From positions 577,678 through 641,677 of the forward strand of contig NZ_JARXRN010000028.1 in NCBI RefSeq assembly GCF_029888045.1: a DNA stretch of 64,000 bases. The letters run 5' to 3'. Shown one piece after another: positions 37,502-47,367 of the stretch (position 1 is its first letter; every line of letters starts with the position of its first letter). Below the pieces are notes generated by a model. The model was not told the origin of the DNA. It saw only the letters and a program-made list of their open reading frames with translations, and searched no databases. A program made the position numbers and the translations under genes. This DNA comes from Luteimonas rhizosphaericola. GTDB taxonomy: Bacteria; Pseudomonadota; Gammaproteobacteria; Xanthomonadales; Xanthomonadaceae.

Positions 37502-38950
37502 TCAGTCTTCGGCGATGGCGTCGGTCGCCACGCGGCCCCGCAACGAGTTGCTCATCGTCTCGGTGATCACCACGTCCACGAACCGGCCCACCAGCCGCGG
37601 CGGGGCGGGGAAGTTCACCGACCGCATGTTCTCGGTCTTGCCGGTGAGCTCGGCCGGGTTCTTGCGCGACGGGCCTTCCACCAGCACCCGCTGCACGCGG
37701 CCGACCATCGCCGCGGAGATGCGCGCGGCATTGGCGCTGATGGTCGCCTGCAGCCGCGACAGCCGGGCGTGCTTGGTCGCGTCGGAGACATCGTCGGGCA
37801 GGTCCGCCGCCGGCGTGCCGGGACGGCGCGAGTAGATGAAGGAGAAGGACTGGTCGAAGCCGACGTCCTCGATCAGCCTCATGGTCTTTTCGAAGTCCGC
37901 GTCGGTCTCGCCGGGAAAGCCGACGATGAAGTCCGAGCTGATCGAGATGTCCGGCCGGACCGCGCGCAGCTTGCGGATCTTCTGCTTGAACTCGATCGCG
38001 GTGTAGCCGCGCTTCATCGCCGACAGGATGCGGTCGCTGCCCGACTGCACCGGCAGGTGCAGGTAGTTGGCCAGCTGCGGGACGTCGCGGTAGGCCTCGA
38101 CCAGCGAATCGGAGAACTCCAGCGGGTGCGAGGTGGTGAAGCGGATGCGGTCGATGCCGTCGACTTCGGCGATCGTGCGGATCAGCAGCCCCAGGTCGGC
38201 CGTTTCCTCCGTGCCCGCCATCGCGCCGCGGTAGGCGTTGACGTTCTGGCCCAGCAGGTTGACCTCGCGCACGCCCTGCGCGGCGAGCTGCACGATCTCC
38301 ACCAGCACGTCCTCGAACGGCCGGCTGATCTCGGTGCCGCGGGTGTAGGGCACCACGCAGAAGCTGCAGTACTTCGAGCAGCCTTCCATGATCGAGACGA
38401 AGGCGCTGGGTCCCTCGGCGCGCGGCTCGGGCAGGCGGTCGAACTTCTCGATCTCGGGAAAGCTGATGTCCACCTGCGGACGCTCGAGCTCGCGGCGGGC
38501 GCGGATCAGCTCCGGCAGGCGGTGCAGGGTCTGCGGGCCGAACACCAGGTCGACATAGGGCGCGCGCTTCACGATCGCCTCGCCTTCCTGCGAGGCCACG
38601 CAGCCGCCGACGCCGATGATGATCTCGCGCCCGTCGGCCGCGCGGCGGCGCTCCTTGAGCAGGCGCCAGCGCCCGAGCTGGCTGAACACCTTTTCCTGCG
38701 CCTTCTCCCGGATCGAGCAGGTATTGACCAGGACCACGTCGGCCTCCTCGACGTCGGCGGTCAGCTCCAGGCCCTCGCTGGCGGCGAGCACGTCGGCCAT
38801 GCGGGCCGAGTCGTACTCGTTCATCTGGCAGCCGTGGGTCTGGATGAAGAGCTTGCCGCGGGCGGGCAGCGCCTGTCCCGGGGGCGGCGCGGCCGCCGGG
38901 CGGGACGTGCCGGACGACGGGGCGTCGGCGAGGATCGGCAGTTCGGTCAT
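37502..38950 (-). CDS. miaB: tRNA-2-methylthio-N6-dimethylallyladenosine synthase
   Basis: A 482-residue radical-SAM methylthiotransferase that adds the 2-methylthio group to i6A37 of tRNAs reading UNN codons. The N-terminal MTTase domain carries [31 protein letters not shown] and [12 protein letters not shown] (second iron-sulfur cluster). The radical SAM cluster is in [17 protein letters not shown], and the TRAM domain is at the C-terminus. A 32-residue N-terminal extension before KLFIQTHGC is non-conserved. The gene is divergent from the transglycosylase. Confidence 0.96.
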   Translation of the reverse strand: MTELPILADAPSSGTSRPAAAPPPGQALPARGKLFIQTHGCQMNEYDSARMADVLAASEGLELTADVEEADVVLVNTCSIREKAQEKVFSQLGRWRLLKERRRAADGREIIIGVGGCVASQEGEAIVKRAPYVDLVFGPQTLHRLPELIRARRELERPQVDISFPEIEKFDRLPEPRAEGPSAFVSIMEGCSKYCSFCVVPYTRGTEISRPFEDVLVEIVQLAAQGVREVNLLGQNVNAYRGAMAGTEETADLGLLIRTIAEVDGIDRIRFTTSHPLEFSDSLVEAYRDVPQLANYLHLPVQSGSDRILSAMKRGYTAIEFKQKIRKLRAVRPDISISSDFIVGFPGETDADFEKTMRLIEDVGFDQSFSFIYSRRPGTPAADLPDDVSDATKHARLSRLQATISANAARISAAMVGRVQRVLVEGPSRKNPAELTGKTENMRSVNFPAPPRLVGRFVDVVITETMSNSLRGRVATDAIAED

Positions 38951-39210
38951 GTCGGTCTCCGGGGGCGCGGCGATGAGTCCGGGCCGGATGGCGTGGGGCG
39001 GGTCGGGCGGCCGGGGCCGGCACGGGATGCGGCGCGGCCGGTCGCGGCGTCCGCGCCGGCCCGCGGGCCGGGTGACGGATGCCGCCGGGCCTGGCGCGAC
39101 AGTGTAAGGGGCGCGCGGACCGCCGGCGAAGACGCGTCCGTTTCCGGAACCGTGCGCCGTTTAACAATCAAGGACTTGGCAGGCGGACCGGAAGCGTGGA
39201 CACTGCGCGC

Positions 39211-40161
39211 ATGAAAGGGGGGCGGGGGCTCATCGCAGTCTTGGGGCTGGCGCTGTTGGCGCTGGCCGCGCCGGCGTGGGCGGGCACCATCTACCGCTGC
39301 GATGCCGCGGACGGCTCACGCAGCTACGTCAGCAAGCGGGTCAAGGGCGCCACCTGCGTGGCGGTGACCAACTACAGCAGCGCCGCCGCGCGCCGCGCGC
39401 CGAAGCCGGCGTCGTGGGTGCCGGCCGCCGGCAGCGCGTCGCCCGCGAACGCCGTGGCCGGGTCGCCAGCCTCGATCCACAACAATGCGCCGGCCACCTT
39501 CATGGGCGGCTCGGCGCCGGCTCCGGCGCCCGCACCCGTGGCGACGCCGGTCGCGGCCACGACGTCGGCCGCATCCACCAGGCGCCTGCAGCAGGGCCAG
39601 GTGTATTCCTATGTCCAGGACGGCGTGCGCCACTACACCAGCCAGCGTCCGAAGGGGTCCGACGCAGCCGCGGTGCGCACGATCCGCTACAGCTTCTTCG
39701 AGACCTGCTACGCCTGCGCGCCGCTGCCGGGCGTGAACTTCGGCAACGTGCGCCTCAACACCGCCGCCTACGCCGCCGAGGTGAAGGCCGCGGCCGCCGA
39801 GTTCGGGGTGGAGGAGGCCATCGTGCGCGCGATCATGCATGCCGAGTCGGCGTTCAATCCCAATGCGCTCTCGCGCGCCGGCGCACAGGGCCTGATGCAG
39901 CTGATGCCCGCCACCGCCCAGCGCTTCGGCGTGGTCAACGCGTACGATCCGGGGCAGAACATCCGCGGCGGGGTCGAGTACCTGTCGTGGCTGCTCAAGC
40001 GCTTCAACGGCGACCTGACCCTCGCGGCCGCGGGCTACAACGCCGGCGAGGGCGCGGTCGACCGGCACAAGGGCGTGCCGCCCTACAACGAGACCCAGCG
40101 CTACGTGGTCCGCGTCGCCCAGCTGGCCGAACGCTACCGCGGGCACATGGCGGCGAACTGA
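39211..40161 (+). CDS. Lytic transglycosylase with N-terminal DUF4124 domain
   Basis: A 316-residue exported protein (signal LIAVLGLALLALAAPAWA). A DUF4124-like segment (GTIYRCDAADGSRSYVSKRV) is followed by an Ala/Pro-rich linker, a second similar stretch (YSYVQDGVRHYTSQRPKG), and an SLT domain with catalytic Glu in IMHAESAFNPNALSRAGAQG and the LMQLMPATAQRFGV and AAAGYNAGEGAVDRHKGVPP motifs. It would cleave peptidoglycan to give 1,6-anhydromuropeptides. A GTG at 39196 is an alternative start. The 260-bp gap to miaB holds the promoters but no gene. Confidence 0.92.
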   Translation: MKGGRGLIAVLGLALLALAAPAWAGTIYRCDAADGSRSYVSKRVKGATCVAVTNYSSAAARRAPKPASWVPAAGSASPANAVAGSPASIHNNAPATFMGGSAPAPAPAPVATPVAATTSAASTRRLQQGQVYSYVQDGVRHYTSQRPKGSDAAAVRTIRYSFFETCYACAPLPGVNFGNVRLNTAAYAAEVKAAAAEFGVEEAIVRAIMHAESAFNPNALSRAGAQGLMQLMPATAQRFGVVNAYDPGQNIRGGVEYLSWLLKRFNGDLTLAAAGYNAGEGAVDRHKGVPPYNETQRYVVRVAQLAERYRGHMAAN

Positions 40162-40427
40162 TCCCGCGTCGCGGGCGCAGCCGGGCCTCCGGCGACCGAA
40201 TCGGCGCGCGCGGCCGTCCTGAGCTGCAGGCCCTCCGATCATTCCCCTTGTTGCGGCGTATGTATCCCCGGGTTCCGGAATCCGGGAGGCCGCGGCCCGG
40301 CGGCGCGTGCGGTCCGCGCCCGCGTCGCGTTTCCCGCGCCGGTGGCGCGGCGCTCCGGACCGACCGACCCAGACCTGCGCAAGCGATTGATCGCAGGCGG
40401 GAAAACACGACCGCGACACCGCAGGCG

Positions 40428-40457
40428 TTGTCGCCGGATTCAGCGTTCCGTTACACT
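40428..40457 (+). promoter_or_regulatory. Sigma70-like promoter upstream of petABC
   Basis: TTGTCG (40428-40433) and TACACT (40452-40457) are spaced by 18 bp, each matching the consensus at 4 of 6 positions, about 90 bp before petA. The rest of the 385-bp gap between the transglycosylase and petA (40162-40546) is GC-rich with no gene visible. The assignment is from sequence pattern only. Confidence 0.45.
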
Positions 40458-40546
40458 TCGGCGTTCTTTGCGTCTGCCTCCGGGGACGGGGCGGTGCGCG
40501 GCAGCCACATCAGAATCAGCTACCGAAAAGTTTCGCGGAGAGCCGG

Positions 40547-41182
40547 ATGGCCAACGAAGCGGTAATCGATCCCGCCGACGGCGGGGAACCCGATCACAAG
40601 GGCCGTCGCCGGTTCCTGACGGCCACGACCGCGGCCGTCGGCGCGGTGGGGGCGGGCTTCGCGGCCGTCCCGTTCATCAAGTCCTGGAATCCGAGCGCGC
40701 GCGCCCAGCTGGCCGGTGCGCCGGTCACGGTGGACATCAGCGCCCTGCAGGAGGGCCAGCGCCTGATCGTGGAGTGGCGCGGCCAGCCGATCTGGATCGT
40801 GAAGCGCTCGAAGGCGATCATCGAGGCGCTGCCGACGCTCGACGACCAGCTGCGCGACCCGAAGTCGGAGAACCCCGACCAGCAGCCGGGCTATATCGCC
40901 GAGGCGAACCCCGAGCTGCGCTCGCTCAAGCCCGAGATCTCCGTGCTCGTGGGCCTGTGCACGCACCTGGGCTGCTCGCCGGAGATGGTCGCCGAGATCC
41001 GGCCCGAGCCGTTCGACCCGAACTGGAAGGGCGGCTACTTCTGCCCCTGCCACAAGTCGAAGTTCGACATGGCCGGCCGCGTCTACCAGGGCGTGCCGGC
41101 TCCGACCAACCTGCTGGTGCCGCCGCACCATTTCACCGACGACAGCACCATCGTCGTCGGCGTCGACCCGGGAGCGGCGTGA
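40547..41182 (+). CDS. petA: Ubiquinol-cytochrome c reductase iron-sulfur (Rieske) subunit
   Basis: A 211-residue Rieske protein of the cytochrome bc1 complex. The N-terminal GRRRFLTATTAAVGAVGAGF is a Tat-type signal-anchor. The [2Fe-2S] ligands lie in CTHLGC and CPCHKSKFD. It accepts an electron from ubiquinol and passes it to cytochrome c1. The ATG is preceded by GGAGAG. petB starts one base after its stop, and petC follows, the standard fbc operon order. Confidence 0.97.
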   Translation: MANEAVIDPADGGEPDHKGRRRFLTATTAAVGAVGAGFAAVPFIKSWNPSARAQLAGAPVTVDISALQEGQRLIVEWRGQPIWIVKRSKAIIEALPTLDDQLRDPKSENPDQQPGYIAEANPELRSLKPEISVLVGLCTHLGCSPEMVAEIRPEPFDPNWKGGYFCPCHKSKFDMAGRVYQGVPAPTNLLVPPHHFTDDSTIVVGVDPGAA

Positions 41183-41183
41183 C

Positions 41184-42443
41184 ATGGCCAATGTGATCGA
41201 ACGCGGCGTCAACGGCGCCTGGGACTGGTTCACCGCGCGTGCGCCGGGCTTCATGCCCTTCTACCGCAAGCACATGTCGGAGTACTACGCTCCGAAGAAC
41301 TTCAACATCTGGTACATCTTCGGCGTCCTGTCGATCGTGGTGCTGGTCAACCAGATCCTGACCGGCATCTTCCTGACGATGCACTTCAAGCCGAGCGCGG
41401 CGGAAGCCTTCGCCTCGGTCGAATACATCATGCGCGACGTGGAGTGGGGCTGGCTGATCCGCTACATGCACAGCACCGGCGCCTCGCTGTTCTTCATCGT
41501 CGTCTACATCCACATGTTCCGCGGCCTGATGTACGGCTCGTACCAGAAGCCGCGCGAGCTGGTGTGGATCCTCGGCATGCTGATCTACCTGGTGCTGATG
41601 GCCGAGGCGTTCCTGGGCTACGTGCTGCCGTGGGGGCAGATGTCGTTCTGGGGCGCGAAGGTGATCATCTCGCTGTTCGGCGCCATCCCGGTGATCGGCA
41701 ACGGCCTGACCGAGTGGATCATGGGCGACTACCTGCCCAGCGACGCCACGCTGAACCGCTTCTTCGCCCTGCACGTGATCGCGCTGCCGCTGGTGCTGCT
41801 GCTGCTGGTGGTGCTGCACCTGGGCGCGCTGCACGAGGTGGGCTCGAACAACCCCGACGGCGTCGAGATCAAGAAGGGCCCGAAGGGCAACCGCTGGTCG
41901 AAGCTCGCCCCGGCCGACGGCATCCCGTTCCACCCGTACTACACGGTCAAGGACAGCTTCTACGTCTGCTTCTTCCTGATCGTCGCGGCCTTCATCATCT
42001 TCTTCGCCCCGGCGTTCGGCGGCTGGTTCCTCGAGCACGACAACTTCACCGAGGCCAACCGCCTGGTGACGCCCGAACACATCAAGCCGGTGTGGTACTA
42101 CACGCCCTACTACGCGATGCTGCGCGTGGTGCCCAACAAGCTCGGCGGCGTGCTGGTGATGTTCGGCGCGATCGCGATCCTGTTCCTGGTGCCGTGGCTC
42201 GACCGCGCGCGGGTGCGCTCGTACCGCTACCGCGGGCTGATGTCGAAGCTGCTGCTCGCCGCGTTCGCGGTCAGCTTCATCTGGCTGGGCAAGATCGGCG
42301 CCGGCCCGGGCACGGACCCGGTCGAGACCATCGTCGGCCGGTTCCTGACCGCGTTCTATTTCCTGTTCTTCCTGACCATGCCGCTGTGGACGAGTTGGGA
42401 CAAGACCAAGCCGGTGCCGGATCGGGTGACGATGCATGAATAA
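41184..42443 (+). CDS. petB: Cytochrome b subunit of the bc1 complex
   Basis: A 419-residue membrane subunit with eight expected helices. It carries the paired heme-binding histidines in the second and fourth helices (IRYMHSTGASLFFIVVYIHM and LHVIALPLVLLLLVVLHLGA), the GYVLPWGQMSFWGAKV region and the PEHIKPVWYYTPYYAMLR segment with the Qo-site PEW-like motif (here PVW). It forms the quinol oxidation and reduction sites. It overlaps petC by 8 bp. Confidence 0.97.
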   Translation: MANVIERGVNGAWDWFTARAPGFMPFYRKHMSEYYAPKNFNIWYIFGVLSIVVLVNQILTGIFLTMHFKPSAAEAFASVEYIMRDVEWGWLIRYMHSTGASLFFIVVYIHMFRGLMYGSYQKPRELVWILGMLIYLVLMAEAFLGYVLPWGQMSFWGAKVIISLFGAIPVIGNGLTEWIMGDYLPSDATLNRFFALHVIALPLVLLLLVVLHLGALHEVGSNNPDGVEIKKGPKGNRWSKLAPADGIPFHPYYTVKDSFYVCFFLIVAAFIIFFAPAFGGWFLEHDNFTEANRLVTPEHIKPVWYYTPYYAMLRVVPNKLGGVLVMFGAIAILFLVPWLDRARVRSYRYRGLMSKLLLAAFAVSFIWLGKIGAGPGTDPVETIVGRFLTAFYFLFFLTMPLWTSWDKTKPVPDRVTMHE

Positions 42444-43185
42444 GACCTTCCTCGCCCGCGTCGCCACGTTCGCAGGCGGCATGCTGCTGGCGTTCTCCGC
42501 ATTCGCCGCCGGCGGCGGCGGTGCCCTGCAGCAGGCCGGCACCGACCTCAACGACCGCGCATCGCTGCAGCGCGGCGCGCAGCTGTTCATGAACTACTGC
42601 GCCGGCTGCCATTCGCTCAAGTACCTGCGCTATTCGCGCATGGCCGACGACCTGGGCCTGAGCGAGGACGAGGTGATGGCCAACCTCAACCTCACCGGTG
42701 CGGCGTTCGGCGAACACATCGTGTCCTCGATGCCGGCGGACAGGGCCACGGCGTGGTTCGGCCAGGTGCCGCCGGACCTGAGCCTGATCACCCGCGTGCG
42801 CGGCAGCGACTGGGTGTACACCTACATGAAGTCGTTCTACATCGACGACACCCGTCCACTCGGCTGGAACAACACCCTGTTCCCGAACGCGTCGATGCCC
42901 AATCCCTTCTGGAAGCAGCAGGGCCTGCAGCACGCGGTGTTCGGCGAAGCCGATGCCGCGACCGGGGAAACCCCGGTCGAGCGGCTGGAGGTCGCCACCG
43001 CGGGGACCCAGAGCCCCGCCGAGTTCGACCAGACCATCCGCGACCTGACCGCGTTCCTCGAGTACGCCGGCGAGCCCGCCGCGCTCAAGCGCCAGGGCAT
43101 GGGCGTGTGGGTGATCCTGTTCCTGTCGTTCCTGACGCTGCTCGCGTGGCTGATGAAGAACGAGTACTGGAGGGACGTCCACTAG
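42436..43185 (+). CDS. petC: Cytochrome c1
   Basis: A 249-residue c-type cytochrome with signal peptide (FAGGMLLAFSAFAAGG), heme site CAGCH in MNYCAGCHSLKYLRYSRMA, and one C-terminal membrane anchor (VWVILFLSFLTLLAWLMKNE). It passes electrons from the Rieske centre to soluble cytochrome c. The methionine ligand is probably in the NPFWKQQG-side half (SMPNPF). It is the last gene of petABC, with sspA 149 bp downstream. Confidence 0.97.
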   Translation: MNKTFLARVATFAGGMLLAFSAFAAGGGGALQQAGTDLNDRASLQRGAQLFMNYCAGCHSLKYLRYSRMADDLGLSEDEVMANLNLTGAAFGEHIVSSMPADRATAWFGQVPPDLSLITRVRGSDWVYTYMKSFYIDDTRPLGWNNTLFPNASMPNPFWKQQGLQHAVFGEADAATGETPVERLEVATAGTQSPAEFDQTIRDLTAFLEYAGEPAALKRQGMGVWVILFLSFLTLLAWLMKNEYWRDVH

Positions 43186-43334
43186 CCGGCGGGCGACCCC
43201 GAAGGCGCGCGGACCGGACGGGGCGGGCCGCGCCGCCGGGTCGCCGCGCCCGGGTGCGACACCGGGGTGACCGGCCGCGATGGGCGGCCGGCACCGTGCG
43301 ACCGGCGGATTCCGGTCGCGGGAGAAGGCCGTTG

Positions 43335-43970
43335 ATGGCTGCGAGTGTACGTATGCGCAATGCAATGACCCTGTTTTCGTCCGTGGACGACGTGCTGTGC
43401 CACCGCGTGCGGCTGGTGCTCGCGGCCAAGGGTGTCACCTACGACCTGGTCCCGGTCGACCCGCAGAACCCGCCGCCGGACCTGATCGACCTCAACCCCT
43501 ACCACTCGGTGCCGACCCTGGTCGAACGCGACCAGGTGCTCTACGCCGCCAGCGTGGTCAGCGAGTACCTGGACGAACGCTATCCGCATCCCCCGCTGAT
43601 GCCGGTGGACCCGCTGTCGCGCGCGCGCCTGCGGTTGGCGATGCTGCGCATCGAGCACGACTGGGTGCCGCAGGTGCAGGCGATCCAATTCGGCGGCAAG
43701 CAGCAGGCCGACGGCGGCCGCAAGCGCCTGAAGGAACTGCTGACGGCCTCGATCCCGCTGTTCAAGGCCAGCAAGTTCTTCCTCAACCCCGAGATGAGCC
43801 TGGCCGACTGCGCCATGGCCCCGATCATCTGGCGCCTGCCGGCGCTGGACGTGCCGTTGCCCAAGGACGGCAAGGTGATCGAGGAATACGGCAACCGCAT
43901 CTTCCGCAACCCGGGCTTCGCCCGCAGCCTGACGCCGCAGGAAAAGAACCTGCGCGAGCTGCCGGACTGA
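43335..43970 (+). CDS. sspA: Stringent starvation protein A (GST-like)
   Basis: A 211-residue GST-fold protein that binds RNA polymerase and helps stress and stationary-phase gene control. The thioredoxin-like half has LFSSVDDVLCHRVRLVLAAK and HSVPTLVERDQVLYAASVVS; the helical half ends RNPGFARSLTPQEKNLRELP. The start at 43335 follows a strong GGAGAAGG ribosome-binding site. It sits between petC and sspB, a common proteobacterial order. Confidence 0.95.
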   Translation: MAASVRMRNAMTLFSSVDDVLCHRVRLVLAAKGVTYDLVPVDPQNPPPDLIDLNPYHSVPTLVERDQVLYAASVVSEYLDERYPHPPLMPVDPLSRARLRLAMLRIEHDWVPQVQAIQFGGKQQADGGRKRLKELLTASIPLFKASKFFLNPEMSLADCAMAPIIWRLPALDVPLPKDGKVIEEYGNRIFRNPGFARSLTPQEKNLRELPD

Positions 43971-44044
43971 TGCGCGCCAACCGGTGGCGCGGCGGCACCT
44001 GCGTGCTTGCCAGCGCCCGGCCACCTGCGGCAGGGTAGCCCGCG

Positions 44045-44479
44045 ATGTCCGAGTCCCAGCCCGCCATGACCAGTCATCGCCCGTACCTGCTGCGGGCGCT
44101 GTACGAGTGGATTTCCGACAACGGCATGACCCCGCACATCCTCGTCGATGCGGGGCTGCCCGGCGTGCGGGTGCCGACGCACACGGTCAAGGACGGGCGC
44201 GTGGTGCTGAACATCGCCGACCGCGCCGTGGCCAAGCTCGAGCTGGACAACGATGCGGTGCGCTTCACCGCCCGGTTCGGCGGCGTGAGCCATCCGGTCG
44301 TGGTGCCGGTGTCGGCCGTCCTGGCGATCTACGCCCGCGAGACCGGCCAGGGCATGGCGCTGCCGGAGGAGGTGGGCCCCGGCCAGCCCCCGCCCGACGA
44401 CGAACCCACGCCGCCCGACGACACGCCCGGCGACGATGGCGCGCCCAAGCGGGGCGCGCACCTGCGGGTCATCAAGTAG
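44045..44479 (+). CDS. sspB: ClpXP protease specificity-enhancing factor
   Basis: A 144-residue adaptor that hands ssrA-tagged proteins to ClpXP. The folded N-terminal domain (about 1-105) shows RPYLLRALYEWISDNGMTPH and VVLNIADRAVAKLELDND. A long acidic Pro/Asp linker follows and the conserved C-terminal ClpX-binding tail GAHLRVIK. It is convergent with the DUF3301 gene, the stops 30 bp apart. Confidence 0.94.
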   Translation: MSESQPAMTSHRPYLLRALYEWISDNGMTPHILVDAGLPGVRVPTHTVKDGRVVLNIADRAVAKLELDNDAVRFTARFGGVSHPVVVPVSAVLAIYARETGQGMALPEEVGPGQPPPDDEPTPPDDTPGDDGAPKRGAHLRVIK

Positions 44480-44509
44480 CAGCGCGCGAGTCGCGGCACG
44501 CCTGCGGCG

Positions 44510-44845
44510 TCAGTGCAGCGCCACGACCTGCGCCGCGCGCGCGGGCCCGGTGAACTGCACCAGTTCCTCACCGTGCAGCACCAGGCGGCCGACGTGCCGC
44601 TGCTCCCCGTCTTCCGAGTATTCGAAGCGGAAGCTCCGCTCCCAGCCCAGCCGGCCGTCGCGCCGTCGCCGGAGCCGCAGGCCCGCGGCGTGCACGCTCT
44701 GGTCGAGCCAGATCACACCGGCCGCGCGGCAGGCATCGCGGCCCAGCTGGGTGGCGCGCTCGGCCGCGGCACGGGACGCGTTCCACCAGGCATACCCGGC
44801 CGCGCCGGCGAGCATCAAAGCGATCAGGACGGGAAAGTCGGGCAT
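44510..44845 (-). CDS. DUF3301 family protein
   Basis: A 111-residue protein with one N-terminal membrane helix (FPVLIALMLAGAAGYAWW) and a small cytoplasmic domain with GLRLRRRRDGRLGWERSFRF and FEYSEDGEQRHVGRLVLHGE, which matches DUF3301 (family of short gammaproteobacterial inner-membrane proteins, function unknown). It follows the virD4-like gene by 122 bp on the same strand and is convergent with sspB. Confidence 0.85.
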   Translation of the reverse strand: MPDFPVLIALMLAGAAGYAWWNASRAAAERATQLGRDACRAAGVIWLDQSVHAAGLRLRRRRDGRLGWERSFRFEYSEDGEQRHVGRLVLHGEELVQFTGPARAAQVVALH

Positions 44846-44967
44846 CGGCGGAATGTGGCGGCGTCCGGCGCGGATTGCAATCGGGCCGAGTGTCGCGCGC
44901 CGGTCCCGCCGGGCGCCGGGTGGAAGCGCGACACGCCGGCGCCGCGGTCGCCTCGTGCCCTGTGCCC

Positions 44968-46734
44968 CTAGGCCTTGGCCAGGCGCGCGTCGGCGGCCGG
45001 GGCGTACGCGCGCGGCGCGCCCGCCGCCGCCGGGCCGGACGCGTCCACCGCCAGCGGCGGTACCTCGACGCGCGGCAGCAGGCGACGGGTGAAGTAGCGA
45101 TCGTTGTAGTAGCGGATCTTGCGGCACAGCACCGGATGCGCCAGCCCCTCGTAGAGCAGGATCTGCTTCTCCGGCCCCATCGCCTTGAGTTCCTGCGGCA
45201 GCATCAGGGCGCGACGCTCCAGCACCTCATTGTCCGAGACGCTGCGCGCGCCGCCGTGCGAGCGTGTCCGCGCGCGCCGCTTGATCGTGCGGTAGCCCAG
45301 CATCTCCGAGTAATCGTTCGCGTCCTGCTGCTCGCGCGGCGCGTAGACGATCTGCAGCGCGTGGTTGGTCAGGATGGTGCGCGACAGTTCCTTGCCGTAC
45401 ACCGCGTCCAGCTGCGCCATCGACTGGATGATCGGCAGCAGGCGCAGGTTGTAGCCGGCCATGTAGGCCACCGCGCGCGAGAGGATGTCGACGCGTCCGA
45501 TCGAGGTGAACTCGTCCATCAGCAGCAGGCACTGGTGCCGCAACGAGGGGTCGGTCTGCGGCAGCACGCGCGTGTTGACGTTGACCAGCTGGCTGAAGAA
45601 CAGGTTCACGATCAGCCGGCTCTCGGTCAGCTTGTTGGGCTGGATGCCGACGTAGATGGTCATGCGCCTGCGGCGCAGGTCCTCGAGGCTGAAATCGTCG
45701 CCACTGGTCGCCGCGTCCAGCACCGGATTGAGCCAGGGATTGAGCGGCTCGCGGAACGATCCGATGATCGACGCGAAGGTGACGTCGGCCTGCGACAACA
45801 GGCCGGCGAACGCGGTCTGGGTGTGCCGGCTCAGCCCCGGGCGCTGCAGCAGCCCGTGCAGGTACGGCTTGAGTTCGCCGCCGTCGCCGGAGGCCACTCG
45901 CAGGATCGCGCCCAGCGTGGGCACCGGGAGCAGGTCCGGCGGCGTGCCGTCGCGCAGCTGGTGCTCGCGGGTCTCGAACAGGTACAGCGCGAAGGCGACG
46001 AAGGCGTTGCGCGCCTGGCTGGACCAGAACCGGTCCTTGTCGTCGCCGTCGGGATACAGCATCGCGGCGATGCCCTGCAGGTCGGAGATCCGGAACGCGG
46101 CGTCGGCCGACACATAGCTCAGCGGGTTCCAGCGTGCGGTGCGCCGGTCCTCGGCGAACGGGTTGAACAGGTGCACCTCGTGGCCGATCGACCGCCGCCA
46201 GCCGGAGGTCAGGTCGAAGTTCTCCTGCTTGATGTCGAGCACGACCGCCGATTCGCGGTAGTCGAGCAGGTTCGGGATCACCACGCCCACGCCCTTGCCC
46301 GACCGCGTGGGGGCGGCCAGTACCGCGAACTGCTGGCCGGACAGCCGCAGCAGCCTGCCGTTCATGCGTCCGACCACGATGCCGTCATCGCGCCGGCGCA
46401 GGAAGCCGGTGCGCGCGAGGTCGACCAGGCCGGCGAAGCGCGCGCGGCCGTGGATGTCGCGATGGCTGCGCAGCTTGAACAGCATCACCAGCACCGCCGC
46501 CCATGCCAGCAGCATCAGTCCGCCGCCGAGCGCGCCGGCCGTGAGCAGGCGGGTCGAATAGCGGGCGACGGCCGGGTGGTCCAGGTGCGTGAGATAGCGC
46601 AGGTAGGTGCCGAAACCCACGCCGGCGGGGTCCAGGCCCAGGAACATCAGCGCCAGGTAGCCGGAGAGGTAGAGCGCGGCCACGGCCGCGAGCAGGGTGG
46701 TCGCCAGGGCGGCCAGGAGTCGGGAATCGGTCAC
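44968..46734 (-). CDS. virD4: VirD4-type coupling protein of a type IV secretion system
   Basis: A 588-residue TraG/VirD4-family ATPase. Two N-terminal membrane helices (residues about 7-32 and 62-88) precede the nucleotide-binding domain with Walker A LAAPTRSGKGVGVVIPNLLD, DIKQENFDLTSGWRR, Walker B CLLLMDEFTSIGR and the PIIQSMAQLDAVYGKE segment. Coupling proteins select DNA or effectors for export; in Xanthomonadales the related system exports antibacterial toxins. The start is a GTG at 46734 with AGGA upstream. No virB genes are in the window. Its immediate upstream partner is a small membrane protein. Confidence 0.9.
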   Translation of the reverse strand: MTDSRLLAALATTLLAAVAALYLSGYLALMFLGLDPAGVGFGTYLRYLTHLDHPAVARYSTRLLTAGALGGGLMLLAWAAVLVMLFKLRSHRDIHGRARFAGLVDLARTGFLRRRDDGIVVGRMNGRLLRLSGQQFAVLAAPTRSGKGVGVVIPNLLDYRESAVVLDIKQENFDLTSGWRRSIGHEVHLFNPFAEDRRTARWNPLSYVSADAAFRISDLQGIAAMLYPDGDDKDRFWSSQARNAFVAFALYLFETREHQLRDGTPPDLLPVPTLGAILRVASGDGGELKPYLHGLLQRPGLSRHTQTAFAGLLSQADVTFASIIGSFREPLNPWLNPVLDAATSGDDFSLEDLRRRRMTIYVGIQPNKLTESRLIVNLFFSQLVNVNTRVLPQTDPSLRHQCLLLMDEFTSIGRVDILSRAVAYMAGYNLRLLPIIQSMAQLDAVYGKELSRTILTNHALQIVYAPREQQDANDYSEMLGYRTIKRRARTRSHGGARSVSDNEVLERRALMLPQELKAMGPEKQILLYEGLAHPVLCRKIRYYNDRYFTRRLLPRVEVPPLAVDASGPAAAGAPRAYAPAADARLAKA

Positions 46735-46800
46735 GAGGTCATCCTTGACGACGGGCGGGTACGGGCCGGGACGGGCAGCCGGGCGCGAAGGCGGGGCGGG

Positions 46801-47367
46801 TCATCGCGTCTGCGGTGCGGCGGCGGCATCGGCCCCGGTGTCGACCAGCACGTAGGCCTCGTTCCCGGCCCAGCGGCGCAGGCCGTCCTCCAGCTTCAGG
46901 CAGGGATGGCCGTCGCAGGAGGTGATCGTGACCTGCGCGAGCGCCTGCATCACGTCGCCGCGCACGCGGGCGTCCTGGGCGCGCGCGAGGTTGGCCCAGG
47001 CCACGTAGCCGGTCGCGGCGAGCACCGCCAGGGCCGCCAGCAGGACCGCGCCGGTCGCCTTCAGGCCCAGCCACCGCGCGCGCTGCTCGAGCAGCACCTG
47101 CTCCCGCTGCACGCGGTCGGCCACGCCCTGCAGTTGCCGTGCGCCATCGGCAAGCGCCTCCAGCGCGGCGGGAATCTCGGCCGCCAGCGATGCGCGCACC
47201 TGGGCGCGGGTGGATTCGGCGATCGACAACCGGCCGTCCTCCACGCTGCGTTCGAAGTGGGAGGCCGTCTGCTGCAGGCGGGCGCCAGCGCGCTCGCACT
47301 GCTGCCCCAGGTGCGCGGCGAGCAGCGCGGCATTGGCGACGAATTCCTCGATCGTGTCGCGATCCAT
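46801..47367 (-). CDS. Small membrane protein upstream of virD4, possible T4SS-associated/relaxation-like protein
   Basis: A 188-residue protein in an operon with virD4 (66-bp gap). It has a mostly helical N-terminal half rich in Ala/Glu/Arg (about residues 1-95, coiled-coil-like), one membrane helix ([21 protein letters not shown], about residues 104-124), then a periplasmic tail with two cysteines ([15 protein letters not shown]). A strong GGAGG ribosome-binding site precedes the ATG. I have only a vague memory of similar genes annotated as relaxation protein near xanthomonad transfer genes, so the role is uncertain. Confidence 0.6.
   Translation of the reverse strand: MDRDTIEEFVANAALLAAHLGQQCERAGARLQQTASHFERSVEDGRLSIAESTRAQVRASLAAEIPAALEALADGARQLQGVADRVQREQVLLEQRARWLGLKATGAVLLAALAVLAATGYVAWANLARAQDARVRGDVMQALAQVTITSCDGHPCLKLEDGLRRWAGNEAYVLVDTGADAAAAPQTR

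Noticed and set aside
40161..40180. CCCGC-GTC-GCGGG hairpin after the transglycosylase as terminator
   Set aside because: Only 5 bp of stem and no T-run.
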